From contig JAUVXF010000001.1 of assembly GCA_030603695.1 (NCBI GenBank), forward strand, positions 186,001-250,000: a stretch of DNA of 64,000 bases, given 5' to 3'. This stretch comes from Natronohydrobacter sp. (lineage in GTDB: Bacteria; Pseudomonadota; Alphaproteobacteria; Rhodobacterales; Rhodobacteraceae). A model generated the notes under the pieces. It saw nothing but the letters and a program-made list of their open reading frames with translations, was not told the origin of the DNA and did not search any database. Made by a program: the position numbers and the translations under genes. Positions 8,731-16,390 of the stretch are shown one piece after another. How positions within the stretch are numbered: the stretch's first letter is position 1; each line of letters begins with the position of its first letter.

Positions 8731-9150
8731 AGGCTGTGCATCTGCTGGCAGGGCAGGCCGCGGCCGGGTGCCGCTTGGTCGCGCAAATCTGGGCGGGAAA
8801 GCGCGCCCCGATATATCAGGTATGACAGGGCAACGACGTGGATTTGCATATTGGGTTTGACGCTTCTGTGGCAAGCGCTGCGATCTGTGGGCTTTGGGTT
8901 TCGGCCTACAGCAGGTCGCGGCGCTTGGTTGGTGTCAGGCCTGGTATCCCCCCAATCCGTTATCCAGATTTCGTCTTTCCGGGGAATGGGGGCAAAGGGC
9001 TTTGGGCTGCGGCCCTTTTGGTGACGGCTGCGCAGGGGCCAGGGCGGTGGCCGCTGGATCACCTGCTTCAGCGGGACGCGGGCAAAGCAAAGCGCTGATC
9101 TGATCCCGCGACAGCGCGGATATTGACTTTGCGCGACACCCAAAATAAGC
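8731..9150. other. Gene-poor stretch between island 1 and the FMN riboswitch
   Basis: About 420 bases without a gene I can support. A short open frame at 8838-9098 has no recognisable domain and no ribosome-binding site. A hairpin with a 7-base stem (AAAGGGC at 8994-9000 with GCCCTTT at 9012-9018) followed by only one more T could be a weak terminator of island 1. A TTGACT hexamer at 9123-9128 just before the riboswitch could be the -35 of the ribH promoter; a matching -10 is not clear. Confidence 0.4.
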
Positions 9151-9151
9151 G

Positions 9152-9284
9152 GGTGCATTCTCAGGGCGGGGTGAAATTCCCCACCGGCGGTAAAAGCCCG
9201 CGAGCGCCTTCCTTCGGGTTGGGTCAGCAGATCCGGTGAAACTCCGGGGCCGACGGTTACAGTCCGGATGGTAGAGAATGGGGT
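9152..9284 (+). promoter_or_regulatory. FMN riboswitch (RFN element)
   Basis: Flavin-mononucleotide sensing aptamer in the leader of ribH. The P1 stem is ATTCTC (9157-9162) with GAGAAT (9274-9279). Between them are the hallmark conserved blocks of the RFN element: AGGGCGGGGTGAAATTCCCC, then ACCGGCGGTAAAAGCCCGCGAGCG in pieces, and further on CAGATCCGGTGAAACTCCGG, CCGACGG and AGTCCGGATG. FMN binding should lower expression of the downstream lumazine synthase. Confidence 0.95.
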
Positions 9285-9304
9285 GTATAGACGAAGGTCT
9301 ATGC
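9285..9304 (+). promoter_or_regulatory. Hairpin directly after the FMN aptamer, possible expression platform
   Basis: GTATAGAC (9285-9292) can pair with GTCTATGC (9297-9304) around the loop GAAG, giving an eight-pair stem with one G-U. It lies between the aptamer and the ribH ribosome-binding region (GGAAAGGA, ending about ten bases before the ATG). No U-run follows, so it is not a classical terminator; it may be part of a switch that hides or frees the start region. Confidence 0.45.
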
Positions 9305-9349
9305 ACTCTGACGCTCTGGGATTCTGTCATTTGGAAAGGATCACGAGCA

Positions 9350-9817
9350 ATGACAAAATCCCCGAAATTCGCCTTCATCAAGGCGCGCTGGCATGCTGAA
9401 ATCGTTGATCAGGCATTGGTCGGTTTTGAAAAACGTCTGGCAGAGCTTGGGCTGGAAGCGCAGGTCGATGTATTCGATGTTCCCGGCGCCTTCGAGATGC
9501 CGCTGCTTGCGCAGGAGCTGGCAGGCACAGGGAAATACAATGCGATTGCAGCCGCTGCGCTGGTTGTCGATGGGGGTATCTACCGGCATGATTTCGTGGC
9601 TCAGGCGGTGGTGTCGGGCCTGCTGGAAGCAGGCATGAAAACCGGCGTGCCCGTGCTTTCGGTATCGCTGACGCCGCATCATTTCCAGCCTACGGAAGAG
9701 CATCAGTCTTTCTTTGCAAAGCATTTCATCAAGAAGGGCGAAGAGGCCGCTGATGCGGCAGCAGAAGTCGCGCGACTGTATCAGCGCATCGTTGCTGCGG
9801 AAAAAACTGCTGCATGA
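9350..9817 (+). CDS. ribH: 6,7-dimethyl-8-ribityllumazine synthase, type II (RibH2-like)
   Basis: Condenses 5-amino-6-ribitylaminouracil with 3,4-dihydroxy-2-butanone 4-phosphate to lumazine, the penultimate step of riboflavin synthesis. The 155-residue protein matches the rhizobial/Brucella type II form by eye: ARWHA at 12-16 with the tryptophan at position 14, FDVPGAFE (42-49), GGIYRH with catalytic His80, and TPHHF (108-112). The ATG at 9350 is chosen over an upstream in-frame ATG inside the leader because of the GGAAAGGA site. It stands alone behind an FMN riboswitch, as RibH2 does in Brucella, rather than in a ribDEAH operon. Confidence 0.93.
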   Translation: MTKSPKFAFIKARWHAEIVDQALVGFEKRLAELGLEAQVDVFDVPGAFEMPLLAQELAGTGKYNAIAAAALVVDGGIYRHDFVAQAVVSGLLEAGMKTGVPVLSVSLTPHHFQPTEEHQSFFAKHFIKKGEEAADAAAEVARLYQRIVAAEKTAA

Positions 9818-9827
9818 CCCCAGCACG

Positions 9828-9843
9828 CACTGTCCAGTGCGCG
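9828..9843. terminator. Short dyad between convergent genes
   Basis: ACGCACTG/CAGTGCG form an almost perfect inverted repeat in the 42-base gap between ribH and the convergent SorC gene. There is no T-run, so termination is only a guess. Confidence 0.25.
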
Positions 9844-9859
9844 GGCGGTGCGGTCTTTG

Positions 9860-10837
9860 TCATTCGGCGGCGTCGTGCTGCCGTTCTGGCGCGACAAGCC
9901 GTTGGGCCGTGAATTTGTCGGTAATCAGCAGATCGATCACCCCGGTTCTCAGCGCACCGCTGATCGCCTCGGTTTTCGACTGCCCACCGGCCAAGGCAAT
10001 CACGCGGTCTACTTTCGACAACTCTTCCAGAGTGATTCCGATCACACGTTCATCAAGCGGGGTTTTCACGAATCTTCCCTCCGCGTCAAAGAAGCGTAAG
10101 CTCATATCTCCGACACCGCCCGCTTCTGCGACATCGGCAAGTTCGCGTTGTGAGAAAACATTGCCACTTCGCGCCAGCATGCCCGATGGTTCTACTGCGC
10201 CGATTCCGACAATCGCCACAGTGATCTTGCCGAATAATTCCATGGTTTCGCGCACAAACGGATCACCAAGCAAGACAAGTTTCGCCTCACGCGACTGCGC
10301 GACACCCGGTGCCGTCAGGGCATGTGCTTCTGCGCCTGTCAGTTTTGCAAGCCGCGTTGTCAGTTGATTGGCGTGCATCTGGACGGTCGGATTGCCCATG
10401 CCGCCAAGCGTCTGGACAACATATCGCGCTTTGCCCGATTTCATCGGGTGAATGTTCTCGACCATGCGCAGGATGGTTTCCGACCAGCTTGACACGCCGA
10501 TCACCTCGTCGGGTTGCAAGGTCGCCTCCAGGAAATGTGCCGCTGCCTCGCCGATGCGCGCCATGATGGCCCCATCACGATCCTCGCTGCATTCAACAAC
10601 GATCGCTTCGCTCAGGCCAAAGCGCTCTCGCAATCCCGCCTCAAGTTCCGCATATGTGCCAGAGGGTGCGACAACAGTTGTGCGGACGATTTCCTCTTCC
10701 TGGGCTTTCTTCAGCATACGCGAGACCGTTGCCTGCGAAATGCGCAGATGCTTGGCGATATCGGCCTGTCGCTGGCGTTCCACATGATACATCTGGGCCA
10801 CGCGGGCAATCATACGAAGCTCATTCAGACGGGACAT
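9860..10837 (-). CDS. SorC-family transcriptional regulator
   Basis: Sugar-responsive regulator of 325 residues. The N-terminal helix-turn-helix (about residues 20-45, ADIAKHLRISQATVSRML) is followed by the SorC sugar-binding domain, which senses a phosphorylated sugar in known members (for example CggR and DeoR of Bacillus). Recognisable blocks include GVSSWSETIL, TLGGMGN and the C-terminal GITLEELSKVDRVIALAGG. It is the last gene of the minus-strand arm (transketolase, kinase, regulator) and starts 46 bases after the kinase stop. It most likely controls both arms of island 2 from the divergent promoter region near 14.2 kb; the inducer may be the phosphorylated ketose. Confidence 0.9.
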   Translation of the reverse strand: MSRLNELRMIARVAQMYHVERQRQADIAKHLRISQATVSRMLKKAQEEEIVRTTVVAPSGTYAELEAGLRERFGLSEAIVVECSEDRDGAIMARIGEAAAHFLEATLQPDEVIGVSSWSETILRMVENIHPMKSGKARYVVQTLGGMGNPTVQMHANQLTTRLAKLTGAEAHALTAPGVAQSREAKLVLLGDPFVRETMELFGKITVAIVGIGAVEPSGMLARSGNVFSQRELADVAEAGGVGDMSLRFFDAEGRFVKTPLDERVIGITLEELSKVDRVIALAGGQSKTEAISGALRTGVIDLLITDKFTAQRLVAPERQHDAAE

Positions 10838-10883
10838 TCTCTATGGCTCCTTTCCGGCACCGGCGGTGCTGAATAATTATTCC

Positions 10884-12347
10884 CTATACTGCGGCAATGG
10901 TTCGGGCAATCGCTTTTCTCCAAGTGTCAATCTGTGTGTGGCGTCCGAAATTGGCAGGCGCCGGCGGGATTGCGGCGTCATGGCGGCACAGACGCGACAG
11001 CGCATGCAGATCAGGCCAGATGCCCGTCGCCAGACCGGCCAGATACGCTGCCCCCAAGGCCGAGGCTTCGGCATTCCGGCACGGAGTGAGAGGGTGATCC
11101 AGGCAATTCGCGACCAGTTGCATCAGGAACTGGTTGCGGCTTGGCCCACCATCGACCGAAACACGCCCCATACCCCCTGCCGCCTGGGCCATGATTTCGA
11201 AAACATCATAGACCTGAAACGCGATACTTTCCGCTGCGGCACGCGCAATATGTGCAGGCCCCGTGCTGAAGGACAGCCCACTGATCAAGCCGCGCGCTTC
11301 TGCGGCCCAGTGCGGCGCGCCAAGCCCCACATGCGCAGGCACCAGACAGACGCCTTGCGAATCCGCGACGGTCTGCGCCAGATCCAGCAGAGCATTGACG
11401 CTTTGCAGGCCCAGTAGCTCTGCTGTCCAGGGCAGGATCGAGGCGCAAACAAGAATGTTGCCCTCGAAGGCATAGGTCGGGCGACCATTAAGTGACCAGG
11501 CGATTGTCGTGGTAATCCCGTCCGGTGGAATGATGAATTCCGGGACTGTCGTCATGACGGATGATCCTGTGCCAAAGGTGACTTTTCCATCTCCGGGCAA
11601 GAACGCACCATGACTGAAAAGCGCCGCATGTGAATCGCCTATCGCGGCAGCGATGGGCACGCCATCAGGAAGTCCATCTACCCCTTGGGTATGCGCGAAT
11701 ACATGCGCCGAGTCCCGCACCTCTGGCAGCATGGTTTTGGCTATGCCGAACACTCTGCACAGATCATCATCCCAGCATTGGCGTTGCAGATTGAACAGCT
11801 GCGTGCGCGCAGCGTTGGATTTGTCTGTGGCATGGACTTTGCCGCCGGACAGCTTCCAGATCAGCCAGCTGTCAATTGTACCGATGCAGATGTCGGAAGA
11901 TTCTGCACCGTGATGCTTCAGAAGCCACGCAATTTTTGTTGGCGGGAACAGAGGGTCGAGTGGCAGGCCCGTGCGCGCGATCACCTCGCGCTCATGGCCC
12001 GCGCTTTTCAGCGCCGAACAGGCGGGCGCAGTTCGGCGGCATTGCCAGGTCACGACTGGCCCCAGGGGCGCGCCTGTTTTGCGATCCCAGATCAGCACGG
12101 ATTCGCGCTGATTTGAGATGCCGATGGCCTGGACAGCGATGTCAGGTTTCTGGCGCAGACAGGTTGCAATGGCCTGCAAGCTTGCCTGCCAGATTTCAAT
12201 CGCGTCCTGTTCGACCCAGCCAGATTGCGGGAAACGGGTGGGCACAGGCGCAGATCCGCTTGCAATGATGTCGCCCGCGTCAGAAACGAGGATGGCTTTG
12301 GAATTGGTCGTGCCTTCGTCGATTGCCAGAATTGCGCTCTGCACCAC
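10884..12347 (-). CDS. FGGY-family carbohydrate kinase, glycerol-kinase-like
   Basis: Kinase of 487 residues related to glycerol kinase: DEGTTNSK phosphate-binding loop at 10-17, GISNQRES and TWQCRRT blocks typical of GlpK, and a C-terminal FGGY signature (VSVDGGPSRNQFLMQL). The GTG at 12347 is preferred as start: it lies 5 bases past the upstream stop, with AGGGGTAAGGA in front. A longer open frame from 12452 would run well into the transketolase gene. A GlpK-like sequence next to a split transketolase suggests a ketose or branched ketose substrate rather than glycerol, since glycerol would not need transketolase. Apulose kinase and erythrulose kinase are alternatives. Confidence 0.88.
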   Translation of the reverse strand: MVQSAILAIDEGTTNSKAILVSDAGDIIASGSAPVPTRFPQSGWVEQDAIEIWQASLQAIATCLRQKPDIAVQAIGISNQRESVLIWDRKTGAPLGPVVTWQCRRTAPACSALKSAGHEREVIARTGLPLDPLFPPTKIAWLLKHHGAESSDICIGTIDSWLIWKLSGGKVHATDKSNAARTQLFNLQRQCWDDDLCRVFGIAKTMLPEVRDSAHVFAHTQGVDGLPDGVPIAAAIGDSHAALFSHGAFLPGDGKVTFGTGSSVMTTVPEFIIPPDGITTTIAWSLNGRPTYAFEGNILVCASILPWTAELLGLQSVNALLDLAQTVADSQGVCLVPAHVGLGAPHWAAEARGLISGLSFSTGPAHIARAAAESIAFQVYDVFEIMAQAAGGMGRVSVDGGPSRNQFLMQLVANCLDHPLTPCRNAEASALGAAYLAGLATGIWPDLHALSRLCRHDAAIPPAPANFGRHTQIDTWRKAIARTIAAV

Positions 12348-12351
12348 GTCC

Positions 12352-13311
12352 TTACCCCTTTCGCGCCAGAAGATCCTTCGCGCTCTTGGCGATTGCCTCT
12401 GGAGACATGCCAAAATCATCCAGCAAAGTATTCGCCGAAGCCGTATGCGCAAATACCCCCGGCACGCCGAGCCGTGTCATCGGCACGGGGCAATTGTCCA
12501 CGACCACCTCTGCCACAGCGCTGCCCAAACCGCCAAAGATAGTGTGTTCCTCGCAGGTCAGGATCGCGCCAGTTTCTGTTGCTGCGCTTTGGATAGCATC
12601 CTGATCTATGGGGCGCACGCTGGCCATATTCAGCAGTCGTGCCGAAATACCCTGTTGCGCAAGAAAGGCGGCAGCGATCATCGCGCGATGTGTCAGCACG
12701 CCATTGGCAATAATCGTCAGGTCAGCACCCTCGCGCAGAAGGTTTGCCTTGCCCAGTTCAAAGACGTGATCCTCCGGCAGCAGATCAGGCACGCCAACCC
12801 GGCTTAGCCGCAGGAAGCAACCACCCTGATAGGCCGCAGCCCATCTGACGACCGCAGCTGTCTCATTGCGATCCGCGGGCGCGATGACAGGCACATTCGG
12901 CAAGGCACGGATCCAGGCGAAATCCTCTATCGAGTGATGCGTTGGCCCCAATTCGCCGTATGCCATGCCGGAACTGATTCCCACCAGCTTCACATTGGTT
13001 TCGGAATAGGCGACATCTGCCTTGATCTGTTCCAGCGCCCGCCCGGTCAGAAAGGGCGCGGCGGCACAGACAAAAGGTATCTTTCCGCCATTTGCAAGCC
13101 CTGCACCGACGCCCACCATATTCTGTTCGGCAATGCCGACATTGATCAGCCGCTCGGGGAATCTGTCGCGGAAGCCAGCCAGTTTCGAAGAGCCGACCGA
13201 ATCATTGCATACAGCAACGATATCCGGGTTTGCCGCGCCAAGCTGTTCGAGTGTCTGTGTGAAAGCATCCCGGCAATCATGCGACTGTGCTTTGTCAAAG
13301 GGGTGGGTCAT
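12352..13311 (-). CDS. Transketolase C-terminal subunit (pyrimidine-binding plus C-terminal domain)
   Basis: Second half of a split transketolase, 319 residues. The glutamate that activates thiamine is in NVGIAEQN (E62). The pyrimidine-binding domain spans about 10-180 and the C-terminal domain the rest. Its ATG overlaps the stop of the N-terminal subunit gene by four bases, so the two halves are co-translated. Together they would transfer a two-carbon ketol unit between phosphorylated sugars. Split transketolases occur in dedicated catabolic clusters, for example the apulose-4-phosphate transketolase AptAB. Confidence 0.9.
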   Translation of the reverse strand: MTHPFDKAQSHDCRDAFTQTLEQLGAANPDIVAVCNDSVGSSKLAGFRDRFPERLINVGIAEQNMVGVGAGLANGGKIPFVCAAAPFLTGRALEQIKADVAYSETNVKLVGISSGMAYGELGPTHHSIEDFAWIRALPNVPVIAPADRNETAAVVRWAAAYQGGCFLRLSRVGVPDLLPEDHVFELGKANLLREGADLTIIANGVLTHRAMIAAAFLAQQGISARLLNMASVRPIDQDAIQSAATETGAILTCEEHTIFGGLGSAVAEVVVDNCPVPMTRLGVPGVFAHTASANTLLDDFGMSPEAIAKSAKDLLARKG

Positions 13312-14129
13312 GATGCGGCTGCCTCCAGTTCAGCCATTGCCTGTTTGTATTGTTCTGCATCCGGCACCTTGTGATGCCATGCGACATTGTCCGACATAAA
13401 GGAAATGCCATGCCCCTTGTTGGTATGCGCCACGATGCAGCGCGGCTTGCCGGGGCGGCCCTTGCTGGCGGAGAGGGCCGCGCAGATCTGGCCCATGTCA
13501 TGCCCGTCAATCTCCTCGACATCCCAGCCAAAGGCCTCCAGCTTGGGCGCGAGTGGCGCAAGCGCGTTGGTGTCCGCCACCCGCGCGCCCTGTTGCAGCC
13601 GGTTATGGTCTATGATCAATGTCAGGTTGCCAAGCCCGAACTGCGCGGCGGCCATGATGGCTTCCCAGTTAGAGCCTTCCTGCATCTCGCCATCGCCCGT
13701 AATTACAAAGGTGCGCCAGCTTTCGCCATTCAGCAACGCCGCTTTGGCCATCCCCACACCGATTGACAGCCCATGGCCCAGTGGCCCGGTATTGGTTTCC
13801 ACGCCGGGCACCTTGACCCGGTTGGGATGCCCGTTCAGGCGCGAGTTATGTTGCAGAAAGGTTGCGATTTCTGCCATCGGGATAAAGCCTTTCTCGGCCA
13901 GCACGATATAGAGTGCCAGTGCCGTGTGACCCTTGCTTAGCACCAGCCTGTCGCGCGCGGGATCCAGCGGATTGTCTGCGGATACTGACAGCGTGTGGAA
14001 GTAGAGCGCTGTCAGAATGTCGATGACGGAAAACTCGCCGCCGATATGTCCCGCGCCGGCCTCGAATACTGCCTGAAGGTCGCGGCGTCTGATGCGGTTT
14101 GCTATCTTTCGAAGTTCCTCAGGAGTCAT
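13308..14129 (-). CDS. Transketolase N-terminal (thiamine-diphosphate-binding) subunit
   Basis: First half of the split transketolase, 273 residues. It shows AGHIGG (26-31), SKGH (65-68), GPLGHGLS (116-122) and the ThDP/Mg motif GDG (145-147) ending at N176. The ATG at 14129 is chosen because GAGGTG lies four bases upstream; a GTG 24 bases further up is possible. First gene of the minus-strand arm, behind a good promoter at 14159-14187. Confidence 0.9.
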   Translation of the reverse strand: MTPEELRKIANRIRRRDLQAVFEAGAGHIGGEFSVIDILTALYFHTLSVSADNPLDPARDRLVLSKGHTALALYIVLAEKGFIPMAEIATFLQHNSRLNGHPNRVKVPGVETNTGPLGHGLSIGVGMAKAALLNGESWRTFVITGDGEMQEGSNWEAIMAAAQFGLGNLTLIIDHNRLQQGARVADTNALAPLAPKLEAFGWDVEEIDGHDMGQICAALSASKGRPGKPRCIVAHTNKGHGISFMSDNVAWHHKVPDAEQYKQAMAELEAAAS

Positions 14130-14158
14130 TTTCACCTCGGTATAAATATTCACATAAA

Positions 14159-14187
14159 TTTAAACATGCGCTTAGAAGGCATGTCAA
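14159..14187 (-). promoter_or_regulatory. Predicted sigma-70 promoter of the transketolase-kinase-sorC arm
   Basis: Read on the minus strand: TTGACA (14187-14182), 17-base spacer, TTTAAA (14164-14159). The -35 is a perfect consensus and the spacing ideal. It fires towards the N-terminal transketolase gene about 30 bases away. Confidence 0.65.
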
Positions 14188-14244
14188 GCAGAGATTGCCG
14201 CTGGCTGATTGTCAGTTCATGTGCAAAAATGGTGCAATTGAAGC

Positions 14245-14274
14245 TTGACAGGGCGGCTTGTGGCGCGCTAGGCA
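14245..14274 (+). promoter_or_regulatory. Predicted sigma-70 promoter of the ABC transporter arm
   Basis: TTGACA at 14245-14250, 18-base spacer, TAGGCA at 14269-14274. It points towards the permease at 14317 and lies back to back with the minus-strand promoter, about 60 bases apart, so one SorC-bound site could control both. Confidence 0.55.
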
Positions 14275-14316
14275 TTTTCCATCAAGCATGAATATATATA
14301 CATCTGGGAGGAGAGG

Positions 14317-15297
14317 ATGGATATGAAAAACGGCGATGCAAAGGAAAAGCTTCGTCTGTCCGAGCTTTTTTCCTTTGGTGGCGCGACCGGGCCATTGATT
14401 GGCCTTCTCCTGCTCTGCGTCTTTCTGTCAATTGCAACAGACTCGTTCCTGTCGGTCAGGAACTTTCTGAATATCATGGATCAGATCACCGTTCTGGGGA
14501 TTATCGCCGTTGGCATGACTTTCGTCATTCTCATTGGCGGGATCGACCTGTCTGTCGGATCGGTGCTGGCTTTGTCGATGATGGTGCTGGGATATCTTAA
14601 TGTGCATGTGGACGTGCCGATGGGGCTGGCCATTCCGGGGGCGCTTCTGATTTCGGCCCTTACCGGCACAATCGCGGGGGTGCTGATCGCTTATTTCAAA
14701 GTGCCGCCCTTCATCGCGACACTTGCAATGATGTCGATCGCGCGCGGTCTGGCCAATATGATCACCAATGGTTCGCAGATCATCGGGTTCCCCGCCTGGT
14801 TCAACATGGCGGCAATCATTCGCTACGGCGGATATATCACAATCACTGTTGCCATCATGCTGGCCGTGTTCCTGCTTGCATGGCTGTTTCAGCGCTATCG
14901 GCAGGGCGGGCGCATGCTTTATGCCGTTGGTGGCAACCCAGAGGTTGCGCGGCTTGCGGGTATCCATGTCAAGCGTGTTACTGTGCTGGTCTATGCGGCT
15001 TGCGCCACGCTTGCCGGGCTGGCCGGTGTCCTTTTGGCCGCGCGTCTGGATGCGGTGCAACCCTCGATCGGCGTTGCCTATGAGCTTGATGCGATTGCGG
15101 CAGTGGTCATCGGTGGCACCAGCCTGTCGGGCGGAACCGGAGGCATTGGCGGCACTTTGGTTGGCGTGCTGATTATCGGCGTGCTGCGCAATGGCCTCAA
15201 TCTGCTGTCGGTATCGCCTTTCGTGCAATCCGTGATCATCGGCCTTGTGATCGTGGTGGCAGTGGCCGCCGAAACCTTCAAGCGCCCGGCACGATAG
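14317..15297 (+). CDS. Sugar ABC transporter permease, RbsC type
   Basis: Inner-membrane permease of 326 residues with a charged N-terminus (about 1-20), multiple hydrophobic segments, the GGIDLSVGS motif and GGNPEVARLAGI in the ATPase-facing loop. A GGGAGGAGA site lies a few bases upstream of the ATG at 14317. It heads the plus-strand arm of island 2 and works with the binding protein and ATPase that follow. The order permease, binding protein, ATPase is less usual than ATPase-permease-binding protein. Confidence 0.92.
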   Translation: MDMKNGDAKEKLRLSELFSFGGATGPLIGLLLLCVFLSIATDSFLSVRNFLNIMDQITVLGIIAVGMTFVILIGGIDLSVGSVLALSMMVLGYLNVHVDVPMGLAIPGALLISALTGTIAGVLIAYFKVPPFIATLAMMSIARGLANMITNGSQIIGFPAWFNMAAIIRYGGYITITVAIMLAVFLLAWLFQRYRQGGRMLYAVGGNPEVARLAGIHVKRVTVLVYAACATLAGLAGVLLAARLDAVQPSIGVAYELDAIAAVVIGGTSLSGGTGGIGGTLVGVLIIGVLRNGLNLLSVSPFVQSVIIGLVIVVAVAAETFKRPAR

Positions 15298-15304
15298 AAC
15301 GTCA

Positions 15305-15382
15305 GGCCCGGAACGTTCCGGGCCGCGCTACCCCTGAGTCCGGGTTGTCGGACTTGACCGGCCCTATTGAACACAACGGGCC
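15305..15382 (+). promoter_or_regulatory. Three consecutive hairpins between permease and binding-protein genes
   Basis: A perfect 20-base palindrome (15305-15324, GGCCCGGAAC and its complement), then AGTCCG/CGGACT (15337-15342 with 15349-15354), then GGCCC/GGGCC (15360-15364 with 15378-15382). They fill the gap before the binding-protein start at 15406. No T-run follows, so they are better seen as RNA-stabilising or processing structures that set the high binding-protein dose. Confidence 0.55.
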
Positions 15383-15405
15383 ATACCACCAAGGAGGAGA
15401 TGGAA

Positions 15406-16350
15406 ATGACAACGACACTCAAGGCATTGCTGGCCGCGACCGCGCTAACCGTGGCTATGCCCATGGCCACAGCCGCACAGGAAACGGGCATCAGCAGGAT
15501 CGGCCTGGCTGTGCCAAACCTTCAGGCTGATTTCTTCAACCAGATCAAGCTTGGTGTGGAAGGCTATGCCGCCGCACTTGGGATTGAGGTTATCACGGTT
15601 GATGCGCGCGGTGATACTGCCACGCAGGTCAGCCAAGTGCAGGATCTGATTACGCAGGGGATTGATGCCTTTATCTACATTCCTGCCGGTGCTGCCGCCG
15701 CGACGGTTCCGACACGTCTGGCCCGTCAGGCGGGTATTCCGGTAATCAATGTCGACCGTGAGCCAGAGGGCGAGCCTGGAGACACGTTCATCGCCGGTGA
15801 AAGCGTCATGTCGGCTTATGAAGTCTGTGCGCATATCATCGGCCTTGCGGGTGGCGAAGGCAAGATGGCCATCATCCACGGCCAGCGCGGCACAACCCCG
15901 GAAGTGCTGCGGTTTGAAGGATGCAAGCAGGCGATTGACGAAAACCCCGGTATCGAACTTGTCACCCAGCAATGGAGCGAGATGTGGTCGCCTGACGAGG
16001 GTTTCCAGATCGCCCAGAATATGTTGCAGGCCCATCCAGACCTGCGGCTGATCTTCGGTCAGGCTGATGGGCTTGCGATGGGGGCGGCACAGGCCGTGGA
16101 AGTTGCAGGGCTGCGCGATCAGGTTATCATCGGTGGCTATGATGGAGATGTTGCTGCGCTGGAATATCTGGCCCGCTGCGAAGGGGCCTTCGTTGTGACC
16201 GCAACCCAGAGCACGCAAGCCATGGGTGTGCTGGCGGTCAATTCCGCGATTGCCGTGCATCATGGGGCATCGGTTCCCGCCCGCCAGATCCCCAATGCGG
16301 TGCTGACCACCTGTGACAACGCACAGGAATTCGTCGAAAACCATCCGTAA
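15406..16350 (+). CDS. Sugar ABC transporter periplasmic binding protein
   Basis: Periplasmic binding protein of the type I fold (RbsB-like), 314 residues. A Sec signal peptide spans about residues 1-24 (cleavage near ATAA/QE). The start at 15406 is set by AAGGAGGAGA six bases upstream; the longer open frame from 15367 would put the signal peptide internally. Mature part begins GISRIGLAVPNLQADFFNQI, typical for ribose-type binding proteins, with a central VDARGDTATQVSQVQDLI block. It delivers the substrate of island 2 to the permease. Its ligand would define the pathway. Confidence 0.92.
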   Translation: MTTTLKALLAATALTVAMPMATAAQETGISRIGLAVPNLQADFFNQIKLGVEGYAAALGIEVITVDARGDTATQVSQVQDLITQGIDAFIYIPAGAAAATVPTRLARQAGIPVINVDREPEGEPGDTFIAGESVMSAYEVCAHIIGLAGGEGKMAIIHGQRGTTPEVLRFEGCKQAIDENPGIELVTQQWSEMWSPDEGFQIAQNMLQAHPDLRLIFGQADGLAMGAAQAVEVAGLRDQVIIGGYDGDVAALEYLARCEGAFVVTATQSTQAMGVLAVNSAIAVHHGASVPARQIPNAVLTTCDNAQEFVENHP

Positions 16351-16390
16351 CTCTGGGAACGGCATCTGAGCCATATCAAGAGGCAGCGCC

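Noticed and set aside
8838..9098. Open frame of 86 codons upstream of the riboswitch
   Set aside because: No ribosome-binding site, no recognisable domain, and composition like the surrounding non-coding DNA.
10884..12452. Long N-terminal extension of the GlpK-like kinase
   Set aside because: It would run about 100 bases into the transketolase gene and has no family similarity; the GTG at 12347 has a good site.
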